Notes: generated by a model from the sequence alone, not told the origin. Shown: positions 18,100 through 27,684, counted from the stretch's first letter. The stretch is 64,000 nucleotides of DNA from Gammaproteobacteria bacterium (GCA_028279275.1 JANQOB010000002.1:124001-188000), one strand, 5' to 3'. A program made the numbers and translations.

Positions 18100-20586
18100 A
18101 TGTTTAGTTTTTATCGTAAACTTCTTGTTAGGCAAATGCGCTTGAGTTCAATGCGGTTATTTTGTTTAGCCGTAACAGTCTCTTGTGCGGTGACTTTCAG
18201 TATTACTTTGTTAGGTGATCGATTAGAGCAGTTATTTAATCAACAAGCCAAAGAAGTCATTGCGTCTGATCTTGCACTGCAATCCACCACCGAGCTGAGT
18301 AAAGAGCAAAAAAAAATCATCTCAGAGTATCCATTACAGAAAGCTGAAACCCTAAGTTTTCAAACAATGGCGAATGCTGAAGATGAGTTTTTACTTTCAA
18401 GTGTTAAAGCGGTTTCCGACGAGTATCCGTTGCTAGGGCAATTACAGATATCAAACCAATTATATGGAGAAGCGATACCCACTCAGGATGTTCCTGCGCC
18501 GGGAAATGTATGGGTTGAAGATCGGGTGCTGAATGAACTTGGATTGACGCTCGGTGAGGAAATTAACGTTGGGGAACATAAATTTACTATCACACGAATT
18601 TTAGTTTATGAGCCGGATCGAGGAAATAGTTTTTACAGCTTTACACCTCGGGTGATGATGAATATTAACGATGTGGAAGCAACGCAGATAGTCAAGCCAG
18701 GAAGTCGAGTCAAGTTTCGTTATCTTTTTAGTGGGCAACAAGACAACTTATCTGCTCTACAAAATAGATTGCAACCTACATTGCAACTCAATCAAGAATT
18801 CATAAGTATAGATTCAGCCAATCAAACCTTGGCAACAACATTAAATAGAGCATATCGATTTTTGCACGTTACGGCATTAATCGCAGTCTTATTGGGAGCT
18901 GTTGCTGCAGCATTAGTAAGTTTCCAATATGCAAATGAAATGACCTATCACTATGCATTACTAAGATGCTTAGGGATGCATGGTAAAAGAATGAAGGCTG
19001 CGGTGATATTACCATTCATCGTATATAGTCTGTTCGCAATTATATTAGGATTATTACTTGGTGCGTTGACGCATTTAATGATATTAAGGAATTTAAGTGA
19101 ACTCATACCTGAGTTATTACCTTATGCATCAAGCAAGCCTTATTTGCTTAGCATATCTACTGCGGGACTTGTAGTCGCAAGTTTTGCTTTACCATTTTTG
19201 TATAAGCTTTTAAATGTGGCACCGAAGTTATTGCTAAATCGAGTTGAAGAACAAAAGCAATCAATACTTGTAAGCATGATTATTATGTTGGTTGGTCTGA
19301 TTGCACTGGTATATATCAGCACACAAGACATAAAAATCAGTGTATATATTCTATGTGTTTTAAGTTTGTTTATGCTGATTGCCTTTATATGCACTAGAGT
19401 TGTTATAAGTTGGTTGGTAAAACGAAGTACTATCTCAAATGTCAAATTAAAGCTAACTGCACGAAGTTTAAATGCTAGCCGTAGAATGGTGGTTGTGCAG
19501 GTCATCGCTATCGCAATTACATTATTTTCTCTAGCGTTGATAACAACTATAAGAGACGATTTATTAGCATCATGGCAGTCTAAGGTGCCTGATAATGCAC
19601 CAAATATATTTGTAATTAATCTCTTTGAAAAAGATAAGGAAGAATTTCAAAATTTATTGAATCAGCAAGGATTAGTGCATAGCCCCTTATACCCTATAGT
19701 GAGGGGGCGTCTTAGCGCGGTAAATGGCCAACCTATTCGCGAATATGCTAGTAAAGAGAGTGATCGAAAAGATGAGTCTCTTGATAGAGATTTAGCCCTT
19801 ACATGGAATATGCAATTACCGCGCGATAATGAAATTACACAAGGATATTGGCATGACGAGAATATAGAAAATGAATTCGCTGGTGTTTCTGTTGAACAAG
19901 GTTTGGCTGAAAATTTAGATATACATCTCGACGATACATTGGCTTTTACTGTAGACACGGATACTGTAGAAGCGAGAGTAACGAGTATTCGCTCAGTTGA
20001 ATGGGAGTCATTTACACCAAATTTTTATATGATTTTCTATCCAGGTGCTTTAGATGGATTGCCGCTTACCTATATGGGTAGTATGCATCTGGATCAAAAC
20101 CAACGATTTTTATTGCGCGATTTTGTAGAGAAGTTTCCAAGCGCTACCTTTTTTGATGTTGATTTTCTCTTAAATCGAATACGAGGTATCACAGAAAAAA
20201 TCAGTTATACGATTGAAACAGTTTTATATTTTTCTTTATTTGCTAGTTTGCTTGTTTTCATATCGATTGAAATGATTTTGCGTAAAAATCGTATTTATAG
20301 TACTGCTATTTTTAAGGCAGTGGGTGCAGATACTAAACTCATTCAAAGCATTTTTCGTCGACAGTTTTTACTAATTGGGCTGATTGCTGGGATAATTGCT
20401 TATATTTTAAATTTATTAATTAGTTTTATACTTTCTAATTATATTATTGAAGGGAATTTTGTAATCAATCCTAAAACGGCAATACTATGCTTACTTATTA
20501 CCCCGTTACTAGTTTTGTTGGTTGGATATATCTCAATTCAGCGCACTAAGCAGACACCTGTAAAAGAATTACTAGCAGAAGCGTAA
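18100..20586 (+). CDS. ybbP: ABC transporter permease YbbP (FtsX/MacB type)
   Basis: An 828-residue membrane protein. The first membrane segment is near residues 20-40. A periplasmic domain, a three-helix FtsX-type domain (about 255-370), further helices (about 385-500), a second periplasmic domain and a C-terminal three-helix FtsX domain (about 690-815) follow. This duplicated architecture is that of the YbbP group. It works with YbbA; together with the adjacent TesA it is thought to act on membrane-derived hydrophobic compounds. The gene order tesA/ybbA-ybbP is conserved with E. coli. Confidence 0.92.
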   Translation: MFSFYRKLLVRQMRLSSMRLFCLAVTVSCAVTFSITLLGDRLEQLFNQQAKEVIASDLALQSTTELSKEQKKIISEYPLQKAETLSFQTMANAEDEFLLSSVKAVSDEYPLLGQLQISNQLYGEAIPTQDVPAPGNVWVEDRVLNELGLTLGEEINVGEHKFTITRILVYEPDRGNSFYSFTPRVMMNINDVEATQIVKPGSRVKFRYLFSGQQDNLSALQNRLQPTLQLNQEFISIDSANQTLATTLNRAYRFLHVTALIAVLLGAVAAALVSFQYANEMTYHYALLRCLGMHGKRMKAAVILPFIVYSLFAIILGLLLGALTHLMILRNLSELIPELLPYASSKPYLLSISTAGLVVASFALPFLYKLLNVAPKLLLNRVEEQKQSILVSMIIMLVGLIALVYISTQDIKISVYILCVLSLFMLIAFICTRVVISWLVKRSTISNVKLKLTARSLNASRRMVVVQVIAIAITLFSLALITTIRDDLLASWQSKVPDNAPNIFVINLFEKDKEEFQNLLNQQGLVHSPLYPIVRGRLSAVNGQPIREYASKESDRKDESLDRDLALTWNMQLPRDNEITQGYWHDENIENEFAGVSVEQGLAENLDIHLDDTLAFTVDTDTVEARVTSIRSVEWESFTPNFYMIFYPGALDGLPLTYMGSMHLDQNQRFLLRDFVEKFPSATFFDVDFLLNRIRGITEKISYTIETVLYFSLFASLLVFISIEMILRKNRIYSTAIFKAVGADTKLIQSIFRRQFLLIGLIAGIIAYILNLLISFILSNYIIEGNFVINPKTAILCLLITPLLVLLVGYISIQRTKQTPVKELLAEA

Positions 20587-20687
20587 AGAATATATTTTGT
20601 TAACTTGTTTTTTTACTACTGAAGAGAAAGATAATGCATTTATATTTAATAAAACTCCAAACCAAGTGCTAAATTCATGGATCGTTT

Positions 20688-21032
20688 ATGCAGCTTGATG
20701 ATTTTCTCGCGAAGCTTAATTCTTCTCATGAAGCCATAGAATTTAATGAAACTATGGCTGTAATTGAGGCTAACTACATCTATACGCCTACTGGATTTAC
20801 AAACGACACGATAATAAACCAAGCAGGCGAAAATGAAGGTTCATGCAAGCTTTTTGCATTTGCTCAACTGCATAATTTGAACGAGATTCAAACTCTTTCG
20901 TGTTTTGGGTCTTATTATCGAGATGAGGTATTAAATAACCTAGATGGTAGTAACCATCAAAACATTCGAAGCTTTATGCAAACAGGATGGCGAGGGATAA
21001 AATTTGATGGAAGTGCGCTAATACGTAAATAA
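20688..21032 (+). CDS. HopJ type III effector-family protein
   Basis: A 114-residue cytosolic protein. The family pattern is recognisable: an N-terminal helix with Q-L-DDFLAKLNSS, then FNETMAVIEANYIYTPTGFTN, then NQAGENEGSCKLFAFAQLHNLNE, and QTLSCFGSYYRDEVLNNLDGSNHQNIRSFMQTGWRGIKF. Despite its name the family is widespread in non-pathogenic gammaproteobacteria, and its role is unknown. It is 17 bases before the DUF938 methyltransferase-like gene, so an operon is likely. It lies 101 bases after ybbP. Confidence 0.8.
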   Translation: MQLDDFLAKLNSSHEAIEFNETMAVIEANYIYTPTGFTNDTIINQAGENEGSCKLFAFAQLHNLNEIQTLSCFGSYYRDEVLNNLDGSNHQNIRSFMQTGWRGIKFDGSALIRK

Positions 21033-21049
21033 AATTATTTAGAAATAAT

Positions 21050-21652
21050 ATGCAATCTGAACGCAAATATTCTGAGGCCGCAGAACAAAATAAAGTTCCT
21101 ATTTTAGAAGTATTAAGAGATGCATTTAGTGATTGTAAATCAGTTCTAGAGATTGGTAGTGGCTCAGGTCAACACGCAGTTTATTTTGCCAAACATCTTA
21201 AACATTTAAGTTGGCAACCGAGTGATTTAGCTGTAAATCTCAATAGCATTCAAGCATGGATGGATGGAGAATCACTTGATAATATTTTTCCGCCTATAGA
21301 ATTAGATGTAAGGCTACATCCTTGGCAGGCGGACAAGATTGATGCTATTTATACAGCAAATACATTTCATATTATGTCCTGGGATATGATTGAAGACTTT
21401 TTCCAGGGCACAGGAGCATTCTTAAATTCTCAAGGAAAGTTATTAGTATATGGACCATTTAGTTATCATGGGAGGCACACTAGCCCGAGTAATCAGCAAT
21501 TTGATAGTCATTTGAGGCAGAGGGACCCATTAAGTGGAGTACGGGATTTTGTTGAGCTGGATAAATTAGCTCAGGCACAAGGACTGAATTGTATTGATGA
21601 TTTTGCTATGCCTGCAAACAATCGTTGCTTGCTGTGGCAAAACATCAAATGA
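21050..21652 (+). CDS. DUF938 family SAM-dependent methyltransferase-like protein
   Basis: A 200-residue protein with a Rossmann methyltransferase core. Motif I is VLEIGSGSGQHAVYFAKHL, motif II is near WQPSDL, and motif IV is AIYTANTFHIMSW. The start MQSERKYSEAAEQNKVPILEVL is the DUF938 signature. The target substrate is not known for the family. The ATG at 21050 has weak ribosome-site support. It follows the HopJ-family gene on the same strand. Confidence 0.85.
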   Translation: MQSERKYSEAAEQNKVPILEVLRDAFSDCKSVLEIGSGSGQHAVYFAKHLKHLSWQPSDLAVNLNSIQAWMDGESLDNIFPPIELDVRLHPWQADKIDAIYTANTFHIMSWDMIEDFFQGTGAFLNSQGKLLVYGPFSYHGRHTSPSNQQFDSHLRQRDPLSGVRDFVELDKLAQAQGLNCIDDFAMPANNRCLLWQNIK

Positions 21653-21703
21653 TTAACTTACCGCTTATCGTGAAAATTTCACCAATTATCACCAACAAAG
21701 AAA

Positions 21704-21719
21704 TGTGACCCAGTTCACA
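21704..21719. promoter_or_regulatory. CRP/FNR-family palindromic operator
   Basis: TGTGA-CCCAGT-TCACA is a perfect match to the TGTGA-N6-TCACA consensus of CRP/Vfr-type regulators. It lies 65 bases before the start of a 40-residue membrane protein gene, a suitable place for an activator site. A GATAATAA stretch at 21721-21728 just downstream could hold a promoter -10. No regulator is encoded nearby. Confidence 0.6.
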
Positions 21720-21784
21720 TAGATAATAACCCTTCCCTAATTAATCTTGTTGAGAGTAGTTTTAGAACTTACCTGGAGTTGGAA

Positions 21785-21907
21785 ATGGAAGCATTAATAA
21801 TCATAGCAATACAGTTTGTAGTAGTAGGGGTCACATTAGTTGGGATGTGGCGTTTATTAAAAGAGCGAGACTATTACCATGATAGTGAGCTTAGACGTCA
21901 TCATTAA
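21785..21907 (+). CDS. 40-residue single-pass membrane protein
   Basis: ATG at 21785 with GGAG 6 bases upstream, stop TAA at 21905. The first half is a hydrophobic helix (ALIIIAIQFVVVGVTLVGMW) and the second half is charged (RLLKERDYYHDSELRRHH), with an inside-positive tail. It is flanked by a CRP-like site upstream and a clear terminator downstream, which together support a real short transcription unit. I do not recognise the family; its function is unknown. The His/Tyr-rich tail might bind metal or a partner protein. Confidence 0.6.
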   Translation: MEALIIIAIQFVVVGVTLVGMWRLLKERDYYHDSELRRHH

Positions 21908-21932
21908 ATCATTGTTACTTATTCCAAACTGC

Positions 21933-21959
21933 AAAGCCCGGCAACTGCCGGGCTTTTTA
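21933..21959 (+). terminator. Rho-independent terminator
   Basis: The arms AAAGCCCGGC (from 21933) and GCCGGGCTTT (to 21956) form a strong GC-rich hairpin followed by T residues. It ends the transcription unit of the 40-residue protein. Confidence 0.85.
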
Positions 21960-22241
21960 TTTGAGATTTAAAAATCTGATCTTGTAAATTTTACTAGCTC
22001 ACTGACGAAAATTTCTCTTGCACCATTTTGATAAGTTAATCAATCAGTAACGAGAAAAATGTCCATTATTGAGTCGATGTTGCAACATATAAACTCAAAT
22101 TATTTTTCTTGTTAATAAAACAAGTATTCTATGAAGTTAGCGATCATTTATATTCTAAACTATTAGATATTCTCTACTAAATATTTAACACTTCTTAGCA
22201 TGCTAAAATAAGAATGAAGATTTAGTGATATGGGAGGAACT

Positions 22242-23087
22242 ATGGCAAATAATATTGCGGTTTTAACTATCCACGGTATGGGTGATACCAAAAAAGGCTA
22301 TTCAGATGATTTAAGAAAAATATTAAGTCGATCACTTGGTAGTAAATGGGGGCATGTGCACTTTGGCGAAATTTATTATCAGGATGTATTTCAAGAAAAT
22401 CAAATAAAGTTGATAGACCGATTCAAGAAGCATGACGATATTGATTTGATAAAGTTACGTCGATTTCTATTGTATGGTTTTTCTGATGCTGCTGGGCTGG
22501 AGCGTAAAGCTACTATGCCTAATAGTGCTTATGAGCAAGTGCAAAATAAAGTTCTAGATGAAATTGATGCTGCCTATGATGAAATAGGTGGTAAAGGCAA
22601 AGTGGTAATCGTCGCTCATTCTCTAGGGTGCCATGTAATTTCTAATTATATATGGGATGCACAATGTAAAATTGCTTCGCATGGCGCATGGTGTGATGGA
22701 GGATTTGAAGATTCACCAGCAGGTTCCGATTTAGATAAATTTCGTCGCTTGAAAACGTTAAAGTACTTATATTTTTCTGGTTGTAATATCCCAGTATTTA
22801 TAGCTGGGATTCCACAAGCAAAAATTCGGTCCATTACCTCATCGAGTAAAGGCTATTCCTTTAAGTGGAAAAATTTTTATGATCCTGACGATGTCTTAGG
22901 TTGGCCGTTGAAAAACTTGAATACAAGAATGGGTAAACAAAGCTACAAAACCGAAGTAGATGAGGATAATGCGATTAACGTTGGAAATTTGATCACAATG
23001 TGGAATCCGCTGAGCCATACTGCTTATTGGAAAGATAAAGACTTCACCAACCCTTTGGCAGATGATTTAGAGAGATTGGTTGGCTGA
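22242..23087 (+). CDS. Alpha/beta-hydrolase-like protein
   Basis: About 281 residues. An N-terminal strand is followed by an oxyanion-type HGMGD motif (VLTIHGMGDTKKGYS). A nucleophile elbow VVIVAHSLGCHVISNYIWD lies near residue 130, the G-x-S-x-G-like AHSLG pattern of lipases. A late His (MWNPLSHTAYW) could complete the triad. No signal peptide is seen, so it is cytosolic. The ATG at 22242 is preferred because GGAGGA lies just upstream; an ATG 12 bases earlier is possible. The substrate is unknown and there are no functional neighbours. Confidence 0.7.
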   Translation: MANNIAVLTIHGMGDTKKGYSDDLRKILSRSLGSKWGHVHFGEIYYQDVFQENQIKLIDRFKKHDDIDLIKLRRFLLYGFSDAAGLERKATMPNSAYEQVQNKVLDEIDAAYDEIGGKGKVVIVAHSLGCHVISNYIWDAQCKIASHGAWCDGGFEDSPAGSDLDKFRRLKTLKYLYFSGCNIPVFIAGIPQAKIRSITSSSKGYSFKWKNFYDPDDVLGWPLKNLNTRMGKQSYKTEVDEDNAINVGNLITMWNPLSHTAYWKDKDFTNPLADDLERLVG

Positions 23088-23111
23088 TACATACTATAAT
23101 TCGATCTAAAT

Positions 23112-23843
23112 TTATCTGCGTAATGGTTTAAATATCCCAAACTCCCAATTGCGCATTGCGAGCACTAATGTCACACCATTGCGATCTAATATATTAAGTG
23201 ACGAATCTTCATTGTTCAGATCATTAAACTCTTTACTTAAGCGTTTAAGTTTTCGCTGAAACTCACCACTGGACATTTTGGAGAGCATTCCATTTAAAAC
23301 AATTAAACATTCCTCTTGTTTTTGGAAGCTGCTTTTGAAATATTCTTGCCCAATATTTTTTTGAAAAAACTTTTGAATTGGTCCATTTTTTCGCCAACTG
23401 AAATTAGGCGCAATCAATAATTTTATTTTGTTTTTTGGTAATAACTCAATTACTTTTAATTTATCGAGCTGGGCAAGTTTGTGTATACATTCGGCTTTGG
23501 TGATTTTGTAGTTTTCTACCATTTCTTCAAAAGTCCATTTATTTAGTGAACAAACGGTGACAAGCAGTAACAATAAATCTTCCGCAATTTCACGCTCTTG
23601 TTGTTCCGTTAATTGTTCTAAATGCTGTTGACTCTCGTTCATCTTCTGCATGAGATCAGAAAGTTGCATATCCATCATCTGGCAAACAGCTTCCAAACGG
23701 TTTAATGAAAAACTGTATTGAGAAAATAAGCGTTTGACACTGGCCTCGGTCAAATTCAGTGCTTTGGCAACATCCGCATAAGTCTTGCCATGAGCTTTTA
23801 GGCATGATTTAAGCGTTTGAATAAGAGCTTTGGTTTGGGCCAT
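23112..23843 (-). CDS. XRE-type helix-turn-helix transcriptional regulator with extra domain
   Basis: A 243-residue protein. Residues about 1-70 form a Cro/C1-type helix-turn-helix (YADVAKALNLTEASVKRLFSQYSFSLNRLEAVCQMM), followed by a coiled-coil-like linker (MNESQQHLEQLTEQQEREIAEDLLLLL). The C-terminal part contains a second helical segment that looks like a winged-helix remnant (FEEMVENYKITKAECIHKLAQLDKLKVIELLPKNKIKL). The ligand is unknown. It converges with the hydrolase gene and is divergent from the pspA-type gene, which it might regulate. Confidence 0.75.
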   Translation of the reverse strand: MAQTKALIQTLKSCLKAHGKTYADVAKALNLTEASVKRLFSQYSFSLNRLEAVCQMMDMQLSDLMQKMNESQQHLEQLTEQQEREIAEDLLLLLVTVCSLNKWTFEEMVENYKITKAECIHKLAQLDKLKVIELLPKNKIKLLIAPNFSWRKNGPIQKFFQKNIGQEYFKSSFQKQEECLIVLNGMLSKMSSGEFQRKLKRLSKEFNDLNNEDSSLNILDRNGVTLVLAMRNWEFGIFKPLRR

Positions 23844-23979
23844 CTCTGAAGTCCTGAATCAATAAGTATTAATATATAATACTAATTGTATAGTATCACG
23901 CAACTTTTTCTAAAATAGTTTAACAATATTATTCTTTTATCGATACTAAGGCCAATTCACCACAAAAGGAGCTTTGGTT

Positions 23980-24651
23980 ATGAGTATTTTCAAACGTATA
24001 CAGGCCACTATTTCGGCCAGTTTAGACAACGCAGTTTCCCAAGTAGAAAACCATGATGCTGTCGTAGAGGCTGCACTCAAGGATGCACGCGCGGCGGCAG
24101 CGAGAGCTAGAGTCCGTTTAGCACGGGTACAAAAGGAAGAATCCAATATGCGTGCAAAACTCGAGGAGCTTGAATCAATGCGGCAGAAATGGACGGATCG
24201 AGCTGTAAGCTCAGCCGCTTCAGATGAATCACAAGCACTTGAATGTGTAAAAAGAAGAAACGCATGTGAGCAACAAATTTCACAAACTAAAGAAGCAATC
24301 ATGCGCCATCAAGAATTAGAGAGAAATGTAGGTTCTAGCGTGGATCGTATCGAGCAACGCATTACAGATCTTACACAACAAAGGAATTTGATGAGGTCTA
24401 GACATTCGGCGGCGGATGCACTGCGAGTTATTAATAAGATTGAAGGGGATTGTGCAGATGGAATTGATGATACTTTCGAACGTTGGGAAATGTTAGTTGC
24501 AGAAACAGAATATATGGCAGGTAACATCACCAATGTTGACTTGCTAAACGAAACATTTCAGGAAGCTGAAGATGCAGAAAGTCTGAAAGCAGATTTGGCA
24601 GATCTATTAAGTAAGGAAGCAGGAAGAGACAGGGAGGTCAATCATGAGTAA
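23980..24651 (+). CDS. PspA/IM30 family protein
   Basis: About 223 residues, almost entirely helical coiled coil, as in ESCRT-III-like PspA/Vipp1. The N-terminus SIFKRIQATISASLDNAVSQVENHDAVVEAALKDARAAAARARVRLARVQ is the family pattern. Such proteins bind stressed membranes. The start at 23980 has AGGAG 8 bases upstream. It overlaps the next gene, a polytopic membrane protein, by 8 bases (24644-24651), implying translational coupling. The usual pspF/pspBC genes are absent, so this is a variant PspA system rather than the enterobacterial one. Confidence 0.8.
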   Translation: MSIFKRIQATISASLDNAVSQVENHDAVVEAALKDARAAAARARVRLARVQKEESNMRAKLEELESMRQKWTDRAVSSAASDESQALECVKRRNACEQQISQTKEAIMRHQELERNVGSSVDRIEQRITDLTQQRNLMRSRHSAADALRVINKIEGDCADGIDDTFERWEMLVAETEYMAGNITNVDLLNETFQEAEDAESLKADLADLLSKEAGRDREVNHE

Positions 24652-26086
24652 TTCACAACGTATAAGTCCATTTCGTACCTGGAATAATCAAGATGAATTT
24701 TCACAAGAAGGTGCGAAATTACAGGCTGCGCAACAAGAACAAGCTAAACATCATTACAATAGCAAAGATGATATCGAAGGCATAGAAAATAATCACCCAG
24801 GTATATTTAATTCTTTAAAGAATTTTACAAATATTTCGAGGTTACTTCGTGTTTTGGGTGCTTTAGCTGTTGTTGCGTCGATGTCGGCATTTTTAATGCA
24901 AGACTGGTCGGGTGGTAGTGATTTAACACGCTTCTATTTGATGTTAGCGCAAACACTTTTGCTTGCAACAGGTGGGTTTGGTCTTAGCTTTTTGATGAAA
25001 GAAAATAAAGGCGGTCGTGTTTTCTTTGGCTTAAGTTTAATTTCTGTCACGGTGAACTTTACTGTTTTGGGCGCACTCATTTTTTCTCAATTTCAATGGT
25101 TTGGTTCTATTGGCGAATACCCAGAATTTTTGACTTGGGCTACAACTAGTATCACTGCTTTATGTATTGCAGGAGTCAGTGCTTTTATAGCAATGGTTCC
25201 AATTGCTTGGTTTAGCTACAAGGTATTTTCCAGACCATTTGTCAAACAATTGTTGCTACTATTTGCAGTAGGTAATCTTTTGCTTCTTTTACCCGTTCGT
25301 GATTCTCTCATGGTAGGTGTTATAGTACTGGCTGCGGTCATGATTCCACTTTGGTCTCTGCGCAAAAAGATATTCAACGAAACTTCTCTCAAAACCCCTG
25401 AAGGTATGTTTGCAGTGGCAACCGTTTTTGTACCTGCACTAATCATGCTAGTCAGAAGCTTTTGGCTATATCAGGTAGACGAATTACTTCTCGTGATGTT
25501 AGGAGCCATTGTTTTCCTCATGTTACGCATATTCTCTATGCCATTGAAAGATAATTCAGTTATCAAATTTCTATTAAATATGAGTTCTCTTGTGACCGCG
25601 GGTTTTATTGCTTACAACGCAGGGCTTGCATCTCAAGGATTGATACCTGATGCATACATGCTTTCGGTAACTGGCACTATGTTTGCTGCACTCACACTAG
25701 AGGTTTCAAATCGTGCCGGTAAATTTAATTTAATTTTTTCAATACTTGCTGTTCTAGGGTTACTTTCAAGTCACTTTTTATTACTTCTAGTGATTGGCGG
25801 TGTTGCTAGCGCAGTTTTATTGTTATTGGCCGGTTTGGTTGTAGTGGTAATTGGTCATGCTGAAAAATCCAGGGGGATCTTAATTACTGGTCTTGTGTCG
25901 TCTTTGGTCGGTTTTGGATATCAAATGTATAACACGTTCCTTCATATTGATTTTACTAACTGGGCGACATTAGCCGTAATAGGTGTTACTGGAATTGTTA
26001 TTGCATCGCTTTTAGAACGACATGGTTTAGTTCTAAAACATAAGTGGGATAAATGGTCGCATTTTAAATCAATCAAGGAGGCTTAG
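24644..26086 (+). CDS. Polytopic membrane protein coupled to a PspA homologue
   Basis: A 480-residue protein. About 80 soluble N-terminal residues are followed by some 11-13 hydrophobic helices running to the C-terminus. The helices are evenly spaced with short loops (for example VLGALAVVASMSAFLMQDW and a loop GGSDLTRF). I do not recognise the family with certainty; the layout is like DUF2157-type membrane proteins. It overlaps the pspA-like gene by 8 bases, so it may be the membrane target or partner of that protein. A strong terminator follows. Confidence 0.7.
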   Translation: MSNSQRISPFRTWNNQDEFSQEGAKLQAAQQEQAKHHYNSKDDIEGIENNHPGIFNSLKNFTNISRLLRVLGALAVVASMSAFLMQDWSGGSDLTRFYLMLAQTLLLATGGFGLSFLMKENKGGRVFFGLSLISVTVNFTVLGALIFSQFQWFGSIGEYPEFLTWATTSITALCIAGVSAFIAMVPIAWFSYKVFSRPFVKQLLLLFAVGNLLLLLPVRDSLMVGVIVLAAVMIPLWSLRKKIFNETSLKTPEGMFAVATVFVPALIMLVRSFWLYQVDELLLVMLGAIVFLMLRIFSMPLKDNSVIKFLLNMSSLVTAGFIAYNAGLASQGLIPDAYMLSVTGTMFAALTLEVSNRAGKFNLIFSILAVLGLLSSHFLLLLVIGGVASAVLLLLAGLVVVVIGHAEKSRGILITGLVSSLVGFGYQMYNTFLHIDFTNWATLAVIGVTGIVIASLLERHGLVLKHKWDKWSHFKSIKEA

Positions 26087-26100
26087 TGACCATTTAGTAA

Positions 26101-26138
26101 AACATGCTGTCATATATAGTGTGACAGCATGTTTTTTT
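26101..26138 (+). terminator. Rho-independent terminator
   Basis: AACATGCTGTCA (26101-26112) pairs perfectly with TGACAGCATGTT (26122-26133), followed by T residues. Preceding A residues mean it may also work for the convergent gene on the minus strand. Confidence 0.85.
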
Positions 26139-26149
26139 ATATTAACATT

Positions 26150-27319
26150 TCAATTAACCAGTTCCTTTGCCACTTCTTCTCGAAAATGGAAATTTACGGA
26201 CTGATTAATCATGATTGCGAAAGGGGACCAATAGTCTTTACGGTTTATATACCCTGCATATGTACTAACATTTTTTAAGGTGCCTGACTTAGCAAAAATA
26301 TCGGGAGTTTGAGTCGGCAAAAGGTGTCGATAAAATCTAAATTTTTGTAAAATATCGATAAGTTGTTGTGCGCTGAGTCGGTTTTTCCTGGATAAACCTG
26401 CACCTTCTACAACTATGTAATCTGACCAATTAAAATTTTCTTCTATATATTTTTTAATGGCTTGTTGAGATTTTTCAAGGTTTGCTGGTGCACCAAATTT
26501 TTCGGCACCTAAATTAAGAAATATTTGGTTAGCAATGAAATTGTTTGAGTATTCAAGCATTGATGCGACGACTTGTTCTAGTGTTTTGCTATTATAGTGT
26601 GTAAATAATAATTTCGCTGACTTAGGCACATCACCACTTAAAAATAACGCATCCGTAGGAATCGCAGACCGGTTTAGTTTAGCTTTTAATAACTCATAGA
26701 AATATTGGGGGCAATGTTCTGCTTTTCCAAGATTAATACGATGAGTGCCAATAGTTAATCCTTGAGCTAATTCATTTGCAAGCGGTGTTAGAGGAGTTTG
26801 AGTCTCACTGCTGCTAATACTGTCGTCATATACACGCACATTGATGGTGTTAAAGTTGGCAGCAATAGCCCCAACAGTCGCATCATAAGGATTTAATGAG
26901 CTGCCTTGTCCGTCTATAGTGATAGTTTTACTGAAATGACTTGTATCTATGCCAATCGTATCAATCTCTACATTGTCATAAGAAGATATTTTCTCAACAA
27001 TAAGGTCTAATTCTTCTGAAGTGATATGAGGATCACCGAAACCTTTAATCCATAAACTATTTGCATCAGCGTCATAGTAAAACTCAGTTTTAAAGCGGTG
27101 ATTGCTTCCCCAAGTGTTGAGCGCAATGAGCGATGTCAAAACTTTTACAGTTGATGCAGGTATATATAGGTGATTTGGATTTTTGGTTTGCAGTACTTTT
27201 TTATCTTTATCAATTAACAATAGTGAAGAGGACGGTAATTTTATTAGTGTGTCAAGAGGGCTTGCAGCAATACTATTTGCACAAAAGAAAAGCGATAAGA
27301 TTAAAAGTGATATACGCAT
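26150..27319 (-). CDS. dacB: D-alanyl-D-alanine carboxypeptidase/endopeptidase (PBP4 type, S13)
   Basis: A 389-residue periplasmic penicillin-binding protein with a signal peptide (MRISLLILSLFFCANSIAA). The three active-site motifs are present: S-x-x-K in PASTVKVLTS, S-x-N in LEYSNNFIANQ, and K-S/T-G in FAKSGTLKNV. It trims peptidoglycan cross-links. It is shorter than E. coli DacB (about 477), mostly through a reduced insert domain between motifs one and two. It is on the same strand as, and 12 bases after, the ABM-domain gene. Confidence 0.88.
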   Translation of the reverse strand: MRISLLILSLFFCANSIAASPLDTLIKLPSSSLLLIDKDKKVLQTKNPNHLYIPASTVKVLTSLIALNTWGSNHRFKTEFYYDADANSLWIKGFGDPHITSEELDLIVEKISSYDNVEIDTIGIDTSHFSKTITIDGQGSSLNPYDATVGAIAANFNTINVRVYDDSISSSETQTPLTPLANELAQGLTIGTHRINLGKAEHCPQYFYELLKAKLNRSAIPTDALFLSGDVPKSAKLLFTHYNSKTLEQVVASMLEYSNNFIANQIFLNLGAEKFGAPANLEKSQQAIKKYIEENFNWSDYIVVEGAGLSRKNRLSAQQLIDILQKFRFYRHLLPTQTPDIFAKSGTLKNVSTYAGYINRKDYWSPFAIMINQSVNFHFREEVAKELVN

Positions 27320-27331
27320 AAGCTTGCCGAC

Positions 27332-27634
27332 TTATAATTCAACTTCAAATCCTTCAAACTCTGGCTTGCCGAGATAAACAGGTTTGGCGTCACCCGCGTT
27401 AGCGTGCGCTTTTCGGAAAGCTTCAGACTTTGTCCAATCCTCAAATGCTTGCTTTGACTCCCAAATTGAATGAGAAGCATATAAGCTATATTCATCTGTT
27501 CTAGGACCACGTAATAAATTAAATTGTTTAAATCCGGGGACCTCGTCCAAAAATGTTTCTCGATTCCTCCAAATATCTAGGAAATCTTCTTCATTTCCTG
27601 GAATGATTTTAAAACGATTCATGGCTATAAACAT
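27332..27634 (-). CDS. Antibiotic-biosynthesis-monooxygenase (ABM) domain protein
   Basis: A 100-residue ferredoxin-like barrel protein. Signatures are FIAMNRFKIIPGNEEDFLDIWRNRETFLDEVPGFKQFNLLRGPRTDEYSLYASHSIWESKQAFEDWTKSEAFRKAHANA. This pattern matches the HmoA/IsdG-like group that includes haem-degrading monooxygenases. Whether it degrades haem here is not shown. It precedes dacB in a likely two-gene unit. Confidence 0.8.
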   Translation of the reverse strand: MFIAMNRFKIIPGNEEDFLDIWRNRETFLDEVPGFKQFNLLRGPRTDEYSLYASHSIWESKQAFEDWTKSEAFRKAHANAGDAKPVYLGKPEFEGFEVEL

Positions 27635-27684
27635 ACTTCACATGTAAAGATTAAAATAATTTGATAAATAATCATTAGAATAGT

